Both the position numbers and the translations under genes were made by a program. The notes under the pieces were generated by a model. The model saw only the letters and a program-made list of their open reading frames with translations, had not been told where the DNA came from and did not search any database. Below are positions 31,211-39,748 of a stretch of 64,000 nucleotides of DNA, piece after piece (within the stretch, counting starts at the first letter, position 1; each line of letters opens with the position of its first letter). The DNA is taken from the NCBI GenBank assembly GCA_050248955.1, contig JBFWRK010000004.1:62001-126000 (forward strand), written 5' to 3'. This DNA is from JBFWRK01 sp050248955 (GTDB lineage: Bacteria > Actinomycetota > Acidimicrobiia > Acidimicrobiales > Ilumatobacteraceae).

Positions 31211-31960
31211 ATGATCGCGGACGTGGAGGAGGTCGAGGTCGTCGTCGCCCATAGCGAGCGCGCGACGCTGCGCGTCGGCGACGTATTCCTGAAGATCGAC
31301 AGAGATCAGAGACGCACCGACGTTGAGGTCGAGGCGATGACGATGGCGCCGGTCCCGACACCGCAGATCCTGTGGCGGAAGCCGCCCGTGCTCGCGCTCG
31401 CCGCCCTCCCAGGGACGGCACTCGGTCGCCTCGGCGAGCCGTCGACCGCGTCGTCGGCGGCGTGGGCCGCAGCGGGTGCCGCCGCCCGGACGCTGCACGA
31501 CGCGCCGCTGCCGCCATGGCCCGGTAGGAGCGTCGACGAGTTGGCATCGCGGCTCGCTTGCGAGTGCGAATGGCTCGTCGCCAACGACGTCCTTCCCGCC
31601 GACGTGGTCACGCGCAACCGCCGGCTCGCCGAGCCTGCTCTCCGGCCGTGGAGACCGGTGTTCATCCACGGCGACCTGCAGGTCGACCACGTCTTCGTCG
31701 CCGGTGACGAGGTCACCGGCGTCATTGACTGGTCCGAGGCGTCCCAGGGCGACGCGCAGTTCGACCTCGCCACCCTCACGCTCGGACACGAGGAGCGCCT
31801 TGGCGACGTCGCCGCCGGCTACGGCACCGACCTCGACCGCGACCTCATCCGCGCGTGGTGGTCGTTGCGATGCCTGTCCAACGTCCGCTGGCTGGCCGAG
31901 CACGGCTTCGGCCCACCTGAGGAGATGCCTGAGGTCGCCGTGCTGAGATCCCGGCCGTGA
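31211..31960 (+). CDS. APH-fold phosphotransferase family protein, island type
   Basis: The 249-residue protein has the APH core: IHGDLQVDHVF with catalytic Asp155, and metal Asp173 in VIDWSEASQGD. It is shorter than the catabolic kinases at 1153 and 14015 and resembles small-molecule or antibiotic phosphotransferases of unknown substrate. The start is uncertain: ATG 31211 lacks a clear ribosome site and an upstream in-frame start at 31154 exists. Confidence 0.8.
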   Translation: MIADVEEVEVVVAHSERATLRVGDVFLKIDRDQRRTDVEVEAMTMAPVPTPQILWRKPPVLALAALPGTALGRLGEPSTASSAAWAAAGAAARTLHDAPLPPWPGRSVDELASRLACECEWLVANDVLPADVVTRNRRLAEPALRPWRPVFIHGDLQVDHVFVAGDEVTGVIDWSEASQGDAQFDLATLTLGHEERLGDVAAGYGTDLDRDLIRAWWSLRCLSNVRWLAEHGFGPPEEMPEVAVLRSRP

Positions 31961-32232
31961 GGCTGCGCGAGCCCCACCGCGTCGATGCGCGCGTTGTGCC
32001 GGTATGGGCGCTCGATGCAAGCGTGGGCGTTGTGATGCAGCACGGCGCGGAACCGCTCGATAGCGCCGCAGGTAATCCCGACTCGGCGCCTCCAGACCGC
32101 ATACGACTTCGGCCCGACTTCGGTGTCACGAAAACGCGGCGTCGCCAGGTTCGAACCACCTCTGAGGCTTAAGATTTCTTGTCGGGTTCCGGGCCATTGC
32201 TTCGTCAGACGTGGTCGGGCCAACATGGGCGG

Positions 32233-32640
32233 ATGGAAGGGTTGGGCCAGGTGAATTTCATCGTGACTGACTTGGCGCGGGCGAAGGAGTTCTGGGCTCT
32301 GCTCGGGTGGCAGTCGACCCCGAGGCATCCCAACGCGGCGGTGCTCTCGTTCCCCAACGGCATGAATCTCGTTCTGCACGAGCCGGAGTTCGCTCGGCTC
32401 TGGGACCCGGCGTACGTCGGGCCAACGGCTGGCTCGACGGTGGTGGACGTCAACGTGTCGAGCCGGGAGGCGGTCGACGACATACATGCGCGGGTCGTAG
32501 CGGCCGGGCACACCAGCAGCGTCGAGCCATGGGACACCTTCTTCGGCGCTCGCTACGCCATCGTGTGCGACCCGGACGGACACCGGATCGGCTTGAAGAG
32601 CCCGCAGGACCCGTCACGGTCTTACCCGCTCGACGGGTAG
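32233..32640 (+). CDS. VOC-superfamily (glyoxalase/bleomycin resistance-like) protein
   Basis: The 135-residue protein has two VOC modules: LGQVNFIVTDLARAKEFWAL with NGMNLVLHE, and TVVDVNVSSREAVDDIHARV with YAIVCDPDGHRIGLKSP. The His and Glu positions fit a metal-binding site. Substrate unknown. ATG 32233 begins the domain; a longer start at 32179 is less likely. Confidence 0.87.
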   Translation: MEGLGQVNFIVTDLARAKEFWALLGWQSTPRHPNAAVLSFPNGMNLVLHEPEFARLWDPAYVGPTAGSTVVDVNVSSREAVDDIHARVVAAGHTSSVEPWDTFFGARYAIVCDPDGHRIGLKSPQDPSRSYPLDG

Positions 32641-32865
32641 GACGGGCTCGGCCCAAGCGCAAAGGCACGCCGCTGCGAGGTGATCTCGAACTCACCAAAG
32701 CACTCGATAGCACAACGCATTTTCTCCAGCACTCTGCTTCGAGCGGCGCTACAGATCGGCCCGACTCGTGGCACCCGATAGTCGCGCCGCCAGCGGTGGT
32801 TCGTGATCGGCGCGAGCGTGGATGGTCCCGTCTCCTCGGGAGGCTGGGTCACCAACGAGACCACC

Positions 32866-33805
32866 ATGGCCGACACCACGAACACCACCACTGTTCACAC
32901 CGCCGAAGTCGTCCGCTACGACGACCCGTTGGGCCATCACCGAACGAGTCGCCTTTCGGCGTTCATCGCCGGCTACACCGACCCCACCCGACGGAGCTAC
33001 GCGACCGATCTGCGCATCTTCGTCGCCTGGTGCCACGACCACGGCATCACCTGTCGAACGTGAAGCGGCCACGCCTCGAGACATTCGCCCGGTGGATGGA
33101 ACAGGAAGGTCGGATGGCGTCCACGCGATCGGACGCAGGTTGTCGACGTTGTCGTTGTTCTACAAGTACTGCCAGACCGAAGACATCCTCGACAAGAACC
33201 GAGCATTGAGCGTTCGACGTCCGAGGGTCCACGACGAATCACGCACCCTCCGGCTGGACCGCAACGAACTCGGTGCCCTCGTTCAGGCCGGCCTCGGCGA
33301 CTTGCGCGACGGCGGTCTGATCACGCTGCTTGCGTTGAACGGGCTGCGGATCTCCGAAGCCCTGAACGCCGACATTGACGACTTGTCGACCGAACGCGGG
33401 CATCGCACGTTGGCAATCGTCAGGAAAGGCGGCAAGCACGTCACCATCCCGATCGCAGCCCGCACCGGCCGGGCACTGGGATCTGTACATCGGTGACAAC
33501 CGCACCATGGGGCCGATCTTCCTCGGTGTCGAAGGCGGACGCATGGACCGCTACTGCGCGGACCGGATGGTCAAGCGCCTCGTGAGACGAGCGGGGATCG
33601 ACAAGCGCATCTCTCCGCACGGCCTGCGCCACCGTTCATCACCGCCGCGCTCGACGCCTGTGTCCCGCTCCGCGACGTCCAAGAGGCTGCGAGCCACGCC
33701 GACCCCTGGACGATGATGCGCTACGACCGGGCACGACGGAGCCTTGATCGGCACGCAACGCACTTCGTGTCGACGTTCATCGCCGGAGCAACCCGTCCGG
33801 GTTGA
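32866..33805 (+). pseudogene. Tyrosine recombinase (phage integrase family), broken by several frameshifts
   Basis: Pieces of one XerC/D-like recombinase lie in order but in changing frames: the core-binding domain (SAFIAGYTDPTRRSYATDLR, frame from 32866), KRPRLETFARWMEQEGR, then FYKYCQTEDILDKNRALSV with NGLRISEALN and RKGGKHVTIP, then HGLRH, and finally SHADPWTMMRYDRARRSLD ending at TGA 33803-33805. All catalytic residues (Arg, Lys, His-x-x-Arg, His and Tyr) can be found, but at least four frameshifts are needed to join them. It is either a decayed integrase or a poorly assembled stretch. Confidence 0.8.
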
Positions 33806-33845
33806 ACCCTCGACGTTCGTATCCGGTTGTAATACACTCGTGGGT

Positions 33846-34150
33846 GTGGGTGAGTTGTTCGATCTCGACCGGTTGGACGACACCGATCCGTTCGAGATCG
33901 ACCGACAAGCCGCCCACCTGTTCAAACACGACCCGTACGGCATCGAGGACATCTACGAGATCTGGAACTCCAACCCGCTGTTCTACCCGGCCAAACCACC
34001 AGCGCACTGGCTGATGGTCGCCGAGATCGCCGGTGAGGTGTTGATGGTGCCCCCGCCCCGTCCGACCACGACGACCCAACCAGATGCCGACCGATCGGCG
34101 GCTATCTCGCGGCCAAGCATCTCGCTGACCGATACAAGGAGGACCGATGA
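33846..34150 (+). pseudogene. Toxin-like gene with a frameshift in a C run
   Basis: From GTG 33846 the frame reads GELFDLDRLDDTDPFEIDRQ, then AAHLFKHDPYGIEDIYEIWN, then SNPLFYPAKPPAHWLMVAEIAGEVLMV, a BrnT-like actinobacterial toxin pattern. After the C run at 34050-34054 the sense continues in another frame as DDPTRCRPIGGYLAAKHLAD, then RYKEDR and stop at 34148-34150. That stop overlaps the antitoxin ATG by four bases, as expected for an intact pair. The frameshift makes it inactive as given, unless the C count is an error or variable. TAATAC at 33830-33835 may be the -10 box of a nearly leaderless promoter. Confidence 0.7.
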
Positions 34151-34386
34151 CGAAGAAGATGACCCGACAAGAAGAACACGACTTCTACGCCGACCCCGAC
34201 AACCAGACACCCCAAGGACCCGCACGGCGCCGCAACTCGAAACTCTCCGAGCTCGTCCCCGTGCGATTCCCGCCCGAGACGCTCGCCAAGATCCGCGACG
34301 CAGCCGACGCCGACGACCGATCCGTCTCAGCGTGGATCCGCCGCGCCGTCGACCGCGAACTCGAACACGGCACCAAGACCGCCTGA
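34147..34386 (+). CDS. CopG/BrnA-type ribbon-helix-helix antitoxin
   Basis: The 79-residue protein has a basic N-terminus and a C-terminal ribbon-helix-helix-like domain (VPVRFPPETLAKIRDAADAD, then DRSVSAWIRRAVDRELE). AAGGAGG lies upstream of ATG 34147. It directly follows the frameshifted toxin gene with ATGA overlap and would be its antitoxin and autorepressor. Confidence 0.85.
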   Translation: MTKKMTRQEEHDFYADPDNQTPQGPARRRNSKLSELVPVRFPPETLAKIRDAADADDRSVSAWIRRAVDRELEHGTKTA

Positions 34387-34757
34387 GCACCCGACACCGA
34401 GACCGCTACTACGGGGCGCGGATATCGGGGCGCTCCGGAGGAGCGGGTACTGCTGCGCCACCCGCCCGTGAACAGTGGACATCGCGCACCGTGGCTGTCC
34501 GTGGCAGCCGGGTTGGCGTTCGGACTTGAACGCGTCGCCGACCGAACGGAGCGCGATCGAAGCGCCGGTGGATGGCACTCGATAACAGCACGCAGTAATC
34601 CGCCGGCCGACTCGGACGGAGCGCCCGGTAACCGCCCTTACCGTGGGAAGCTCCTCGTGGCGGCTGACAGGTGGGTGCACCAGGATGATCGGACGCAGTC
34701 CCGACTGAGCACGAGCAGGACCGTGCTGCTGCGTCGACGTGCGTCAGACTGATCGGC
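34387..34757. other. 371-base stretch without a recognised gene
   Basis: No protein-like frame was found. The GC is high but without coding-type third-position pattern that I can see. It separates the island toxin-antitoxin pair from the acylphosphatase gene and may be the right edge of the island. Confidence 0.5.
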
Positions 34758-35039
34758 GTGCAGCGAGGTGACGTCGTCAGGCGACGAATCGTGGTGACCG
34801 GACGGGTGCAGGGTGTCGGCTTCCGCGCGTCCGCCGCACGCGAGGCGGAGTTGGCGGGGCTGTCAGGGTTCGCCCGCAATCGCGGCGACGGATCGGTCGT
34901 GGTCGAACTGGAGGGTCCAGCGGTCGCTGTCGACGCGGTCCTTGCCTGGTGTCGGACCGGACCGAGATGGGCGGACGTGGTCGACGTCACCGTCGAGGAC
35001 GTTGCGGCGGTCGGCTCGACCACGTTCGAGGTCCGTTGA
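34758..35039 (+). CDS. acyP: Acylphosphatase
   Basis: The 93-residue protein has both family signatures: GRVQGVGFRASA with catalytic Arg23 and GFARNRGDGSVVVELEG with Asn41, at exactly the canonical positions. It hydrolyses carboxyl-phosphate bonds of acyl phosphates such as acetyl phosphate or carbamoyl phosphate in the cytoplasm. The start is GTG 34758. It stands alone, converging with the TPR regulator gene. Confidence 0.93.
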   Translation: MQRGDVVRRRIVVTGRVQGVGFRASAAREAELAGLSGFARNRGDGSVVVELEGPAVAVDAVLAWCRTGPRWADVVDVTVEDVAAVGSTTFEVR

Positions 35040-35067
35040 GTCCTTCCGTCGGCGGCCCGGCGCAGCA

Positions 35068-37173
35068 CTATCGTGCGGCGTCGGCAGTTCTCGATCGTCC
35101 AATTCGCCAGTGGACCGAAGCGAGAGGGTCCGGCGCGTAGACGCAATAGGTCCCGGTGTGCACGCTGTGTTCGAGGTGGGTCGCGAGAGCGGGATGATGC
35201 TGTGTCAATCGTCCCAGTGCGTAGCGAAGCGACCGAGTCACGCTGGTGCGGGCACGTTCGGAAGTACCCCCGACCAATCGATGACGCCCTCCGAGTCCTA
35301 CTGCGTGCGTGAGTTCCTTGATCAGGTACTCCCGATCGCGCTGTGCAAGCTCGACACGACCCAAGTCGTTCATCAGCGTGGCCTCTTCGATGTCCTCGTC
35401 GACTTCAGCCAAGCGGCGCCGGTAGGCGTCGCGCGCCTCGTCGTCGATGGGTGGCATACCCGCTCCGATCGCATTGGCCGCCGCATCCTCACCGCGGTCG
35501 AGAGTGGGACCGAGTGGGAGAACGCCCGTCTCGACTGCGACGAGGTCGAGCACATGGAACTCCCGATTCGGGGAAGCAAGCAACCGTTCGATGTAGCGAA
35601 AGCCCTTGAGGTCATGCAGGAGGACGGTCAGCCCGGCGAAGCAGACCGTTCTCGTCTCGCCATCGCACCTGAATGTCGCCATCGCTTCATCTGGGGTTCC
35701 GGCAGCGATCAGGCTGGGACGAGTTCCTGCAACGAGATGCTCCGCCTTCGCGGTCCAGCGCGATGCTCCGAACGCCTCGAAGGCTGCTCGGGCCGCCTGC
35801 CACTCCAGTCGTGCCCCGTCGGCGTTGCCGGATCGATGATGCGCTTCGCCGAGCACCATCCGGGCCACGGCTGCTTCGAACGGAGCGCCGATGTCAGCCC
35901 ATGTGGCGATCGCGCGTGACGACTCATCGATGCTCCGGTCGAGATCACCGTCGAGCAGTGCCGCGCGCGCCTGGGCGAGCGCGGCGCTCGCGTCGAGAGA
36001 ACCGCTCGAGTATGAGTCCGCGATCGATCGAAGCTCGTCTGCGGCCCGCCGGGCTGTGTCGGTGTCCCCAGTGGCTGCGGCGATTTCCGCTTGTGCGTCG
36101 AGGAGCGGGGCCAGACGCAGGTCGACAAAAGGAGGTCGTTCCTTCGACGGAATGTCGAGCGGGTGCGCGATGGCTTCACCGATGAGCGCTGCTGCTGCGT
36201 GGCCGTCACCTTGCGCCAATCGCAACAACGCGAGTCCAGGCTGCGGTGACCAGGCGTGGTCGTGAGCCGCGAGGAATGCCTCCTCGGCTCCTTCGAGATC
36301 GCCCTTGCGGAGCCGGATGTTGCCGAGCTCTACCAGCGGCCATCCGAACTCCCGTCGCATCCACGGGCGGAGCTCGTCACACGCGCCGAGCGCTTCCTCC
36401 TCGGCGAGATCACATGTTCCAGAGATCCGGAGCAGTTCAGCTCGATGGACCCGACATCGGCCGTTGATCCCGCCGAACGCCGCGCCGTGCCGCCAATGCT
36501 CCATCACCTCGGTCCACTCCCGTGCGCGGTCATAGAGTGCGAGCCCCTGAGCCGCGCAGATCAGCTCGCAGTACATCATTCCGGTGGTGAGGGGATCGAA
36601 CTCCCCCGACATCAGAACAACACCGATCTCGTCGAGCAGGTCGAGTCCTTCATCGATGTGACCATCGAATATCTTGATCCGTGCGGCGGCGACACGACCG
36701 ATCACGACCGCCGGCGCGACGCCGAGTCGGCCACCGAGGTCGATCGCCCGTGCCGATTGTTCGCGGGCTGCCTCCATGTCTCCGCACATGAAGCGTTCAT
36801 AGGTGCGAACCATTGCGATCACGGCACGGGCAGGAACCTCGCCGTGGGTCTCCAGAAGGCGCTCGGCGCGCTTCAGCCACCCGCGCACCGGGGCCATCAG
36901 CCCGGTGTCCATCATCAGATACATGGCAATCATCGCGGCGGCTCTCGCCGCATCGATGTCGTTGCCGACCCCGAGGTGGAGCGAGTACAGGCTTTCCCAC
37001 GCCGACACGCACGCTTCGAAGTCTCCGCTGCCGTATGCCGCCCGCGCTCGGAGCTCGAGGCCTTCAGCGGTGCCCGCTTCGCTGCAACCGTCGCCGAGCA
37101 GGTTGAACGCGAACTGCCAATCGCCTCGATCGACCGCAGCCCGTAGCTCGCCGAGCCAATCGAGACCGCTCAT
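35068..37173 (-). CDS. Large TPR-repeat protein with C-terminal regulatory domain
   Basis: The 701-residue protein is helical, made of tetratricopeptide-like repeats over most of its length (for example AWESLYSLHLGVGNDIDAAR). Near residue 510 begins a domain (VCFAGLTVLLHDLKGFRYIE, RLLASPNREFHVLDLVA, and HAVGLGGRHRLVGG with ARTSVTRSLRYALGRL) that is typical of the C-terminal end of large actinobacterial ATPase/TPR regulators. The usual N-terminal ATPase is absent. It is probably a regulator or scaffold, but the exact role is unknown. ATG 37173 is preferred over GTG 37245, whose start codon would lie inside the divergent palindrome. Confidence 0.7.
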   Translation of the reverse strand: MSGLDWLGELRAAVDRGDWQFAFNLLGDGCSEAGTAEGLELRARAAYGSGDFEACVSAWESLYSLHLGVGNDIDAARAAAMIAMYLMMDTGLMAPVRGWLKRAERLLETHGEVPARAVIAMVRTYERFMCGDMEAAREQSARAIDLGGRLGVAPAVVIGRVAAARIKIFDGHIDEGLDLLDEIGVVLMSGEFDPLTTGMMYCELICAAQGLALYDRAREWTEVMEHWRHGAAFGGINGRCRVHRAELLRISGTCDLAEEEALGACDELRPWMRREFGWPLVELGNIRLRKGDLEGAEEAFLAAHDHAWSPQPGLALLRLAQGDGHAAAALIGEAIAHPLDIPSKERPPFVDLRLAPLLDAQAEIAAATGDTDTARRAADELRSIADSYSSGSLDASAALAQARAALLDGDLDRSIDESSRAIATWADIGAPFEAAVARMVLGEAHHRSGNADGARLEWQAARAAFEAFGASRWTAKAEHLVAGTRPSLIAAGTPDEAMATFRCDGETRTVCFAGLTVLLHDLKGFRYIERLLASPNREFHVLDLVAVETGVLPLGPTLDRGEDAAANAIGAGMPPIDDEARDAYRRRLAEVDEDIEEATLMNDLGRVELAQRDREYLIKELTHAVGLGGRHRLVGGTSERARTSVTRSLRYALGRLTQHHPALATHLEHSVHTGTYCVYAPDPLASVHWRIGRSRTADAAR

Positions 37174-37238
37174 CGGTCGGCCTCTGTCGAAGGGTTCCGT
37201 CGTCGACTGGCCGCTGGCAGTCCGCACGTTGTCGCGTT

Positions 37239-37255
37239 GTGACACCAGTTGTCAC
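37239..37255. promoter_or_regulatory. Palindrome GTGACA-N5-TGTCAC in a divergent promoter
   Basis: GTGACACCAGTTGTCAC has perfect 6-base arms with a 5-base spacer between the divergent TPR regulator (37173) and the TIGR03086-like gene (37324). It resembles the TGAC-N6-GTCA sites but has one base more between half-sites, so it may be a separate operator. Confidence 0.55.
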
Positions 37256-37323
37256 GCCTCGTAGGTGTCGCTTCGGTTCGCCTCAGTGTGAACTCCATCA
37301 ACAGCCCACCGGGAGGCACCATC

Positions 37324-37881
37324 ATGGAACCCACGGAACAGCTCACCTACATCCTGCCGACGCTCAGTGCAACGGTCGACCGCATCCAGGCGATGCAGAT
37401 GAACGACCCGACCCCCTGCACCAACTTCACCGTACACGACGTACTCAATCACATGATCGTGCTCGGTGGCTCGTTCGCCTACCTGTTCCGCGGGGAGAAG
37501 GCCCCGGAGTTGAAGGCACCGGCGGTCTACGGCTGGGTGCCGGCCGCCGAGTTCCGGAAGGTCATGGACGATCTGCTCGAGGCGGTGGAGTCCCCCGGCG
37601 CGATGGAACGCACCATCTCCGCTCCCGTCGGCGAGATGCCCGGTTCCACGTTCGCTCGGTTCGTGGCCTTCGACGGCCTCGTCCACGGCTGGGATCTCGC
37701 CACGGCTACCGGCCTGGACTACGAGCTGCCACCCGCCGTGGTCGCATCGGTCGACGAGTTCGCCCGAAGCGCCCTGACCCCCGAGATGCGAGACGGTGAC
37801 ACGTTCAAGGACGCGACTACCGCGCCCGACGATGCCAGCCCGATGGAACGCCTCGTCGCCTTCAGCGGCCGCTCCCTCTGA
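37324..37881 (+). CDS. TIGR03086-like (DinB/mycothiol maleylpyruvate isomerase fold) protein
   Basis: The 185-residue protein is a four-helix-bundle metal-binding family member. VHDVLNHMIVLGGS supplies the first His ligand, and DGLVHGWDLATATGLDYELP the conserved VHGWDLA motif. Members are found in mycothiol-making actinobacteria and some are thiol-dependent enzymes. ATG 37324 is preceded by GGGAGG. It is divergent from the TPR regulator. Confidence 0.88.
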   Translation: MEPTEQLTYILPTLSATVDRIQAMQMNDPTPCTNFTVHDVLNHMIVLGGSFAYLFRGEKAPELKAPAVYGWVPAAEFRKVMDDLLEAVESPGAMERTISAPVGEMPGSTFARFVAFDGLVHGWDLATATGLDYELPPAVVASVDEFARSALTPEMRDGDTFKDATTAPDDASPMERLVAFSGRSL

Positions 37882-38010
37882 AGCGCCTGAGATTGCATCT
37901 CGTGTTTGCCGGCCGACGCTCGCAGGAGCTGGATCTGGGTACGGCGACGGCGATCAGCAGGCGACGCGTCATCGAGATCGCCCACTTGCCCTGCAGGTAC
38001 GGTGCGAAGC

Positions 38011-39597
38011 GTGAGGTTGAACGTCCGATTGCTCGGTGAGTTCGCCGTCGAGGTCGACGAGCGCTCCGTGCCGACCTCGGCGTGGAACCGCCGCAACGCC
38101 GCGTTGCTGGTCAAGCTGCTCAGTCTCGCCCCGGGCCGGCGCATGCATCGTGAGCAGGTGCTCGATGCGCTGTGGCCCGACGTCTCGCCAGAGGCGGCGA
38201 CGACGCGGCTGCACAAGGCCGCCCACTTCGCGAGACGCGCCGCGGACACCGACGTCGTCGTGCTTCGCCAGGACCTGGCGGCGCTCGCGCCTGAGGCGGA
38301 CGTGACCGTCGACGTCGAGCGCTTCGAGCTCCTGGCCGACACCGCCCTTCGTGCTGGCGACCCCCAAGCGATCGAGGAAGCGCTCGCGGCGTACGGCGGG
38401 CAGCTGCTCCCCCACGACTTGTACGAGGACTGGACGATCCACCACCGCCAGCGGCTGGACCTGAAGCACCGGGCACTGCTGCGCGCTGGCGAACGATGGG
38501 CGGAGCTGCTCGCCCTGGAGCCCACCGACGAAGAGGCGTACCTCGGTCTCATGCGCGAGGACCTCAGGCGGGGCGATCGGACCGCGGTGCTGCGCGCGTT
38601 CGACGAGCTGAACCGAGTCCTCGCCGACGAGCTGGGCATCGGGCCGAGCCCGGAGGCGGTCGGGATGCGCACCCTGGCCCTGGCCGGCGGCGAGGCGAGC
38701 ACCGACGACACGCCCGCTCCGCCCGCTGCACCGCTGGCGCCACGTCACGCCGGGCTCGGAACCCAAACGATCCGCTTCGTCCGGGGCCGTGATGGCGTCC
38801 GCATCGCATACGCGACCAGCGGTTCCGGCCCGCCTTTGGTGAAGACCCCCAACTGGTTGACCCATCTCGACTACGACTGGGAGAGCCCCGTGTGGCGCGG
38901 GTGGTGGCAGGCACTCTCGCTGCGTTACGAGCTGATCCGCTTCGACCAGCGCGGATGCGGCATGTCCGCGTGGGACGCGGAGGACATCAGCCTCGAGGCG
39001 TCGGTCCGCGATCTCGAGACGGTCGTTGACGCGCTAGACCTCGACCGCTTCCCGTTACTGGGGATCTCACGCGGTGGTCCGATCGCAATCGTGTACGCGG
39101 ATCGGCACCCGGAGCGCGTGAGCCGGCTGATCCTCTACGGCACCTACGCGGTCGGGCAGGACACCAAGGCCGAAACCGAGGAGCAGCGCACCGCGAATCG
39201 CAACCTGCTGACCTCGATGCAGATCGGCTGGGGCACCGACGACCCGGCGTTTCGCCTCGTCTACGCCCACAGGTTCATGCCTGAAGGGCCCCTCGAGCAG
39301 TGGAAGGCGTTCACGGAACTGCAGCGCCACACCGCATCACCCGAGAACGCCGTGCGGTTGCGGATGGAGTACGGGCAGGTCGACGTGCGTGAGCATGCGG
39401 CCCGGCTCCAGGTGCCAACGTTGATCATCCACGCTCGCGACGAGATCCTCCGCCCGTTCGATGATGCCCTCCAGCTCAGCGAGCTGATCGTGAACAGCGA
39501 GCTCGTGCCGCTGCCGAGCTGCAACCACATCCTGCAGACCGACGAGCCGGCGTTCTCCACGCTGCTGCAGGAGATCGACCGCTTCATCGGGCGCTGA
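38011..39597 (+). CDS. SARP-type (BTAD) regulator fused to an alpha/beta hydrolase
   Basis: The 528-residue protein has two parts. Residues 1-225 are a SARP module: an OmpR-like winged helix (NVRLLGEFAVEVDE, APGRRMHREQVLDALWPD) and a bacterial transcriptional activation domain (LGIGPSPEAVGMRTLAL). Residues about 255-528 are an alpha/beta hydrolase with nucleophile Ser353 in GISRGG, Asp477 in ARDEI and His506 in CNHILQTD, so the triad is intact. The fusion suggests a regulator that senses or processes an ester-like ligand. GTG 38011 is the start; no target operator is obvious. Confidence 0.85.
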   Translation: MRLNVRLLGEFAVEVDERSVPTSAWNRRNAALLVKLLSLAPGRRMHREQVLDALWPDVSPEAATTRLHKAAHFARRAADTDVVVLRQDLAALAPEADVTVDVERFELLADTALRAGDPQAIEEALAAYGGQLLPHDLYEDWTIHHRQRLDLKHRALLRAGERWAELLALEPTDEEAYLGLMREDLRRGDRTAVLRAFDELNRVLADELGIGPSPEAVGMRTLALAGGEASTDDTPAPPAAPLAPRHAGLGTQTIRFVRGRDGVRIAYATSGSGPPLVKTPNWLTHLDYDWESPVWRGWWQALSLRYELIRFDQRGCGMSAWDAEDISLEASVRDLETVVDALDLDRFPLLGISRGGPIAIVYADRHPERVSRLILYGTYAVGQDTKAETEEQRTANRNLLTSMQIGWGTDDPAFRLVYAHRFMPEGPLEQWKAFTELQRHTASPENAVRLRMEYGQVDVREHAARLQVPTLIIHARDEILRPFDDALQLSELIVNSELVPLPSCNHILQTDEPAFSTLLQEIDRFIGR

Positions 39598-39705
39598 CGA
39601 GATCCAGTTCGCCACAGAGCACCACGTTGGCGTCCATCACCGTGTGCCAGTCGGCCGGAGCTCCCCGCGCGAACGCGATTTCGGTGCGCGTTGCACTGGA
39701 CATGG

Positions 39706-39748
39706 GGACACGCCTTGTGTCCGTGGGGACTCAGACGTCTGTCGTCTG
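39706..39748 (-). terminator. Hairpin pair at the end of the thioredoxin reductase-like gene
   Basis: GGACAC-GCCTT-GTGTCC (39706-39722) and CTCAGAC-N7-GTCTGAG (39728-39748, overlapping the stop codon at 39731) are perfect short stems between the convergent ends of the SARP-hydrolase and oxidoreductase genes. No T run follows, so termination is only a suggestion. Confidence 0.35.

Noticed and set aside
32702..34595. Similar 20-mers CACTCGATAGCACAACGCAT and CACTCGATAACAGCACGCAG flanking the integrase and toxin genes
   Set aside because: They match at 16 of 20 positions and could suggest attachment sites, but only 9 bases are continuous and there is no tRNA gene nearby.
39584..39703. Minus-strand 39-codon frame (from ATG 39703) between the SARP-hydrolase and oxidoreductase genes
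   Set aside because: It overlaps the end of the SARP-hydrolase gene, shows no ribosome site of note and has no family resemblance.
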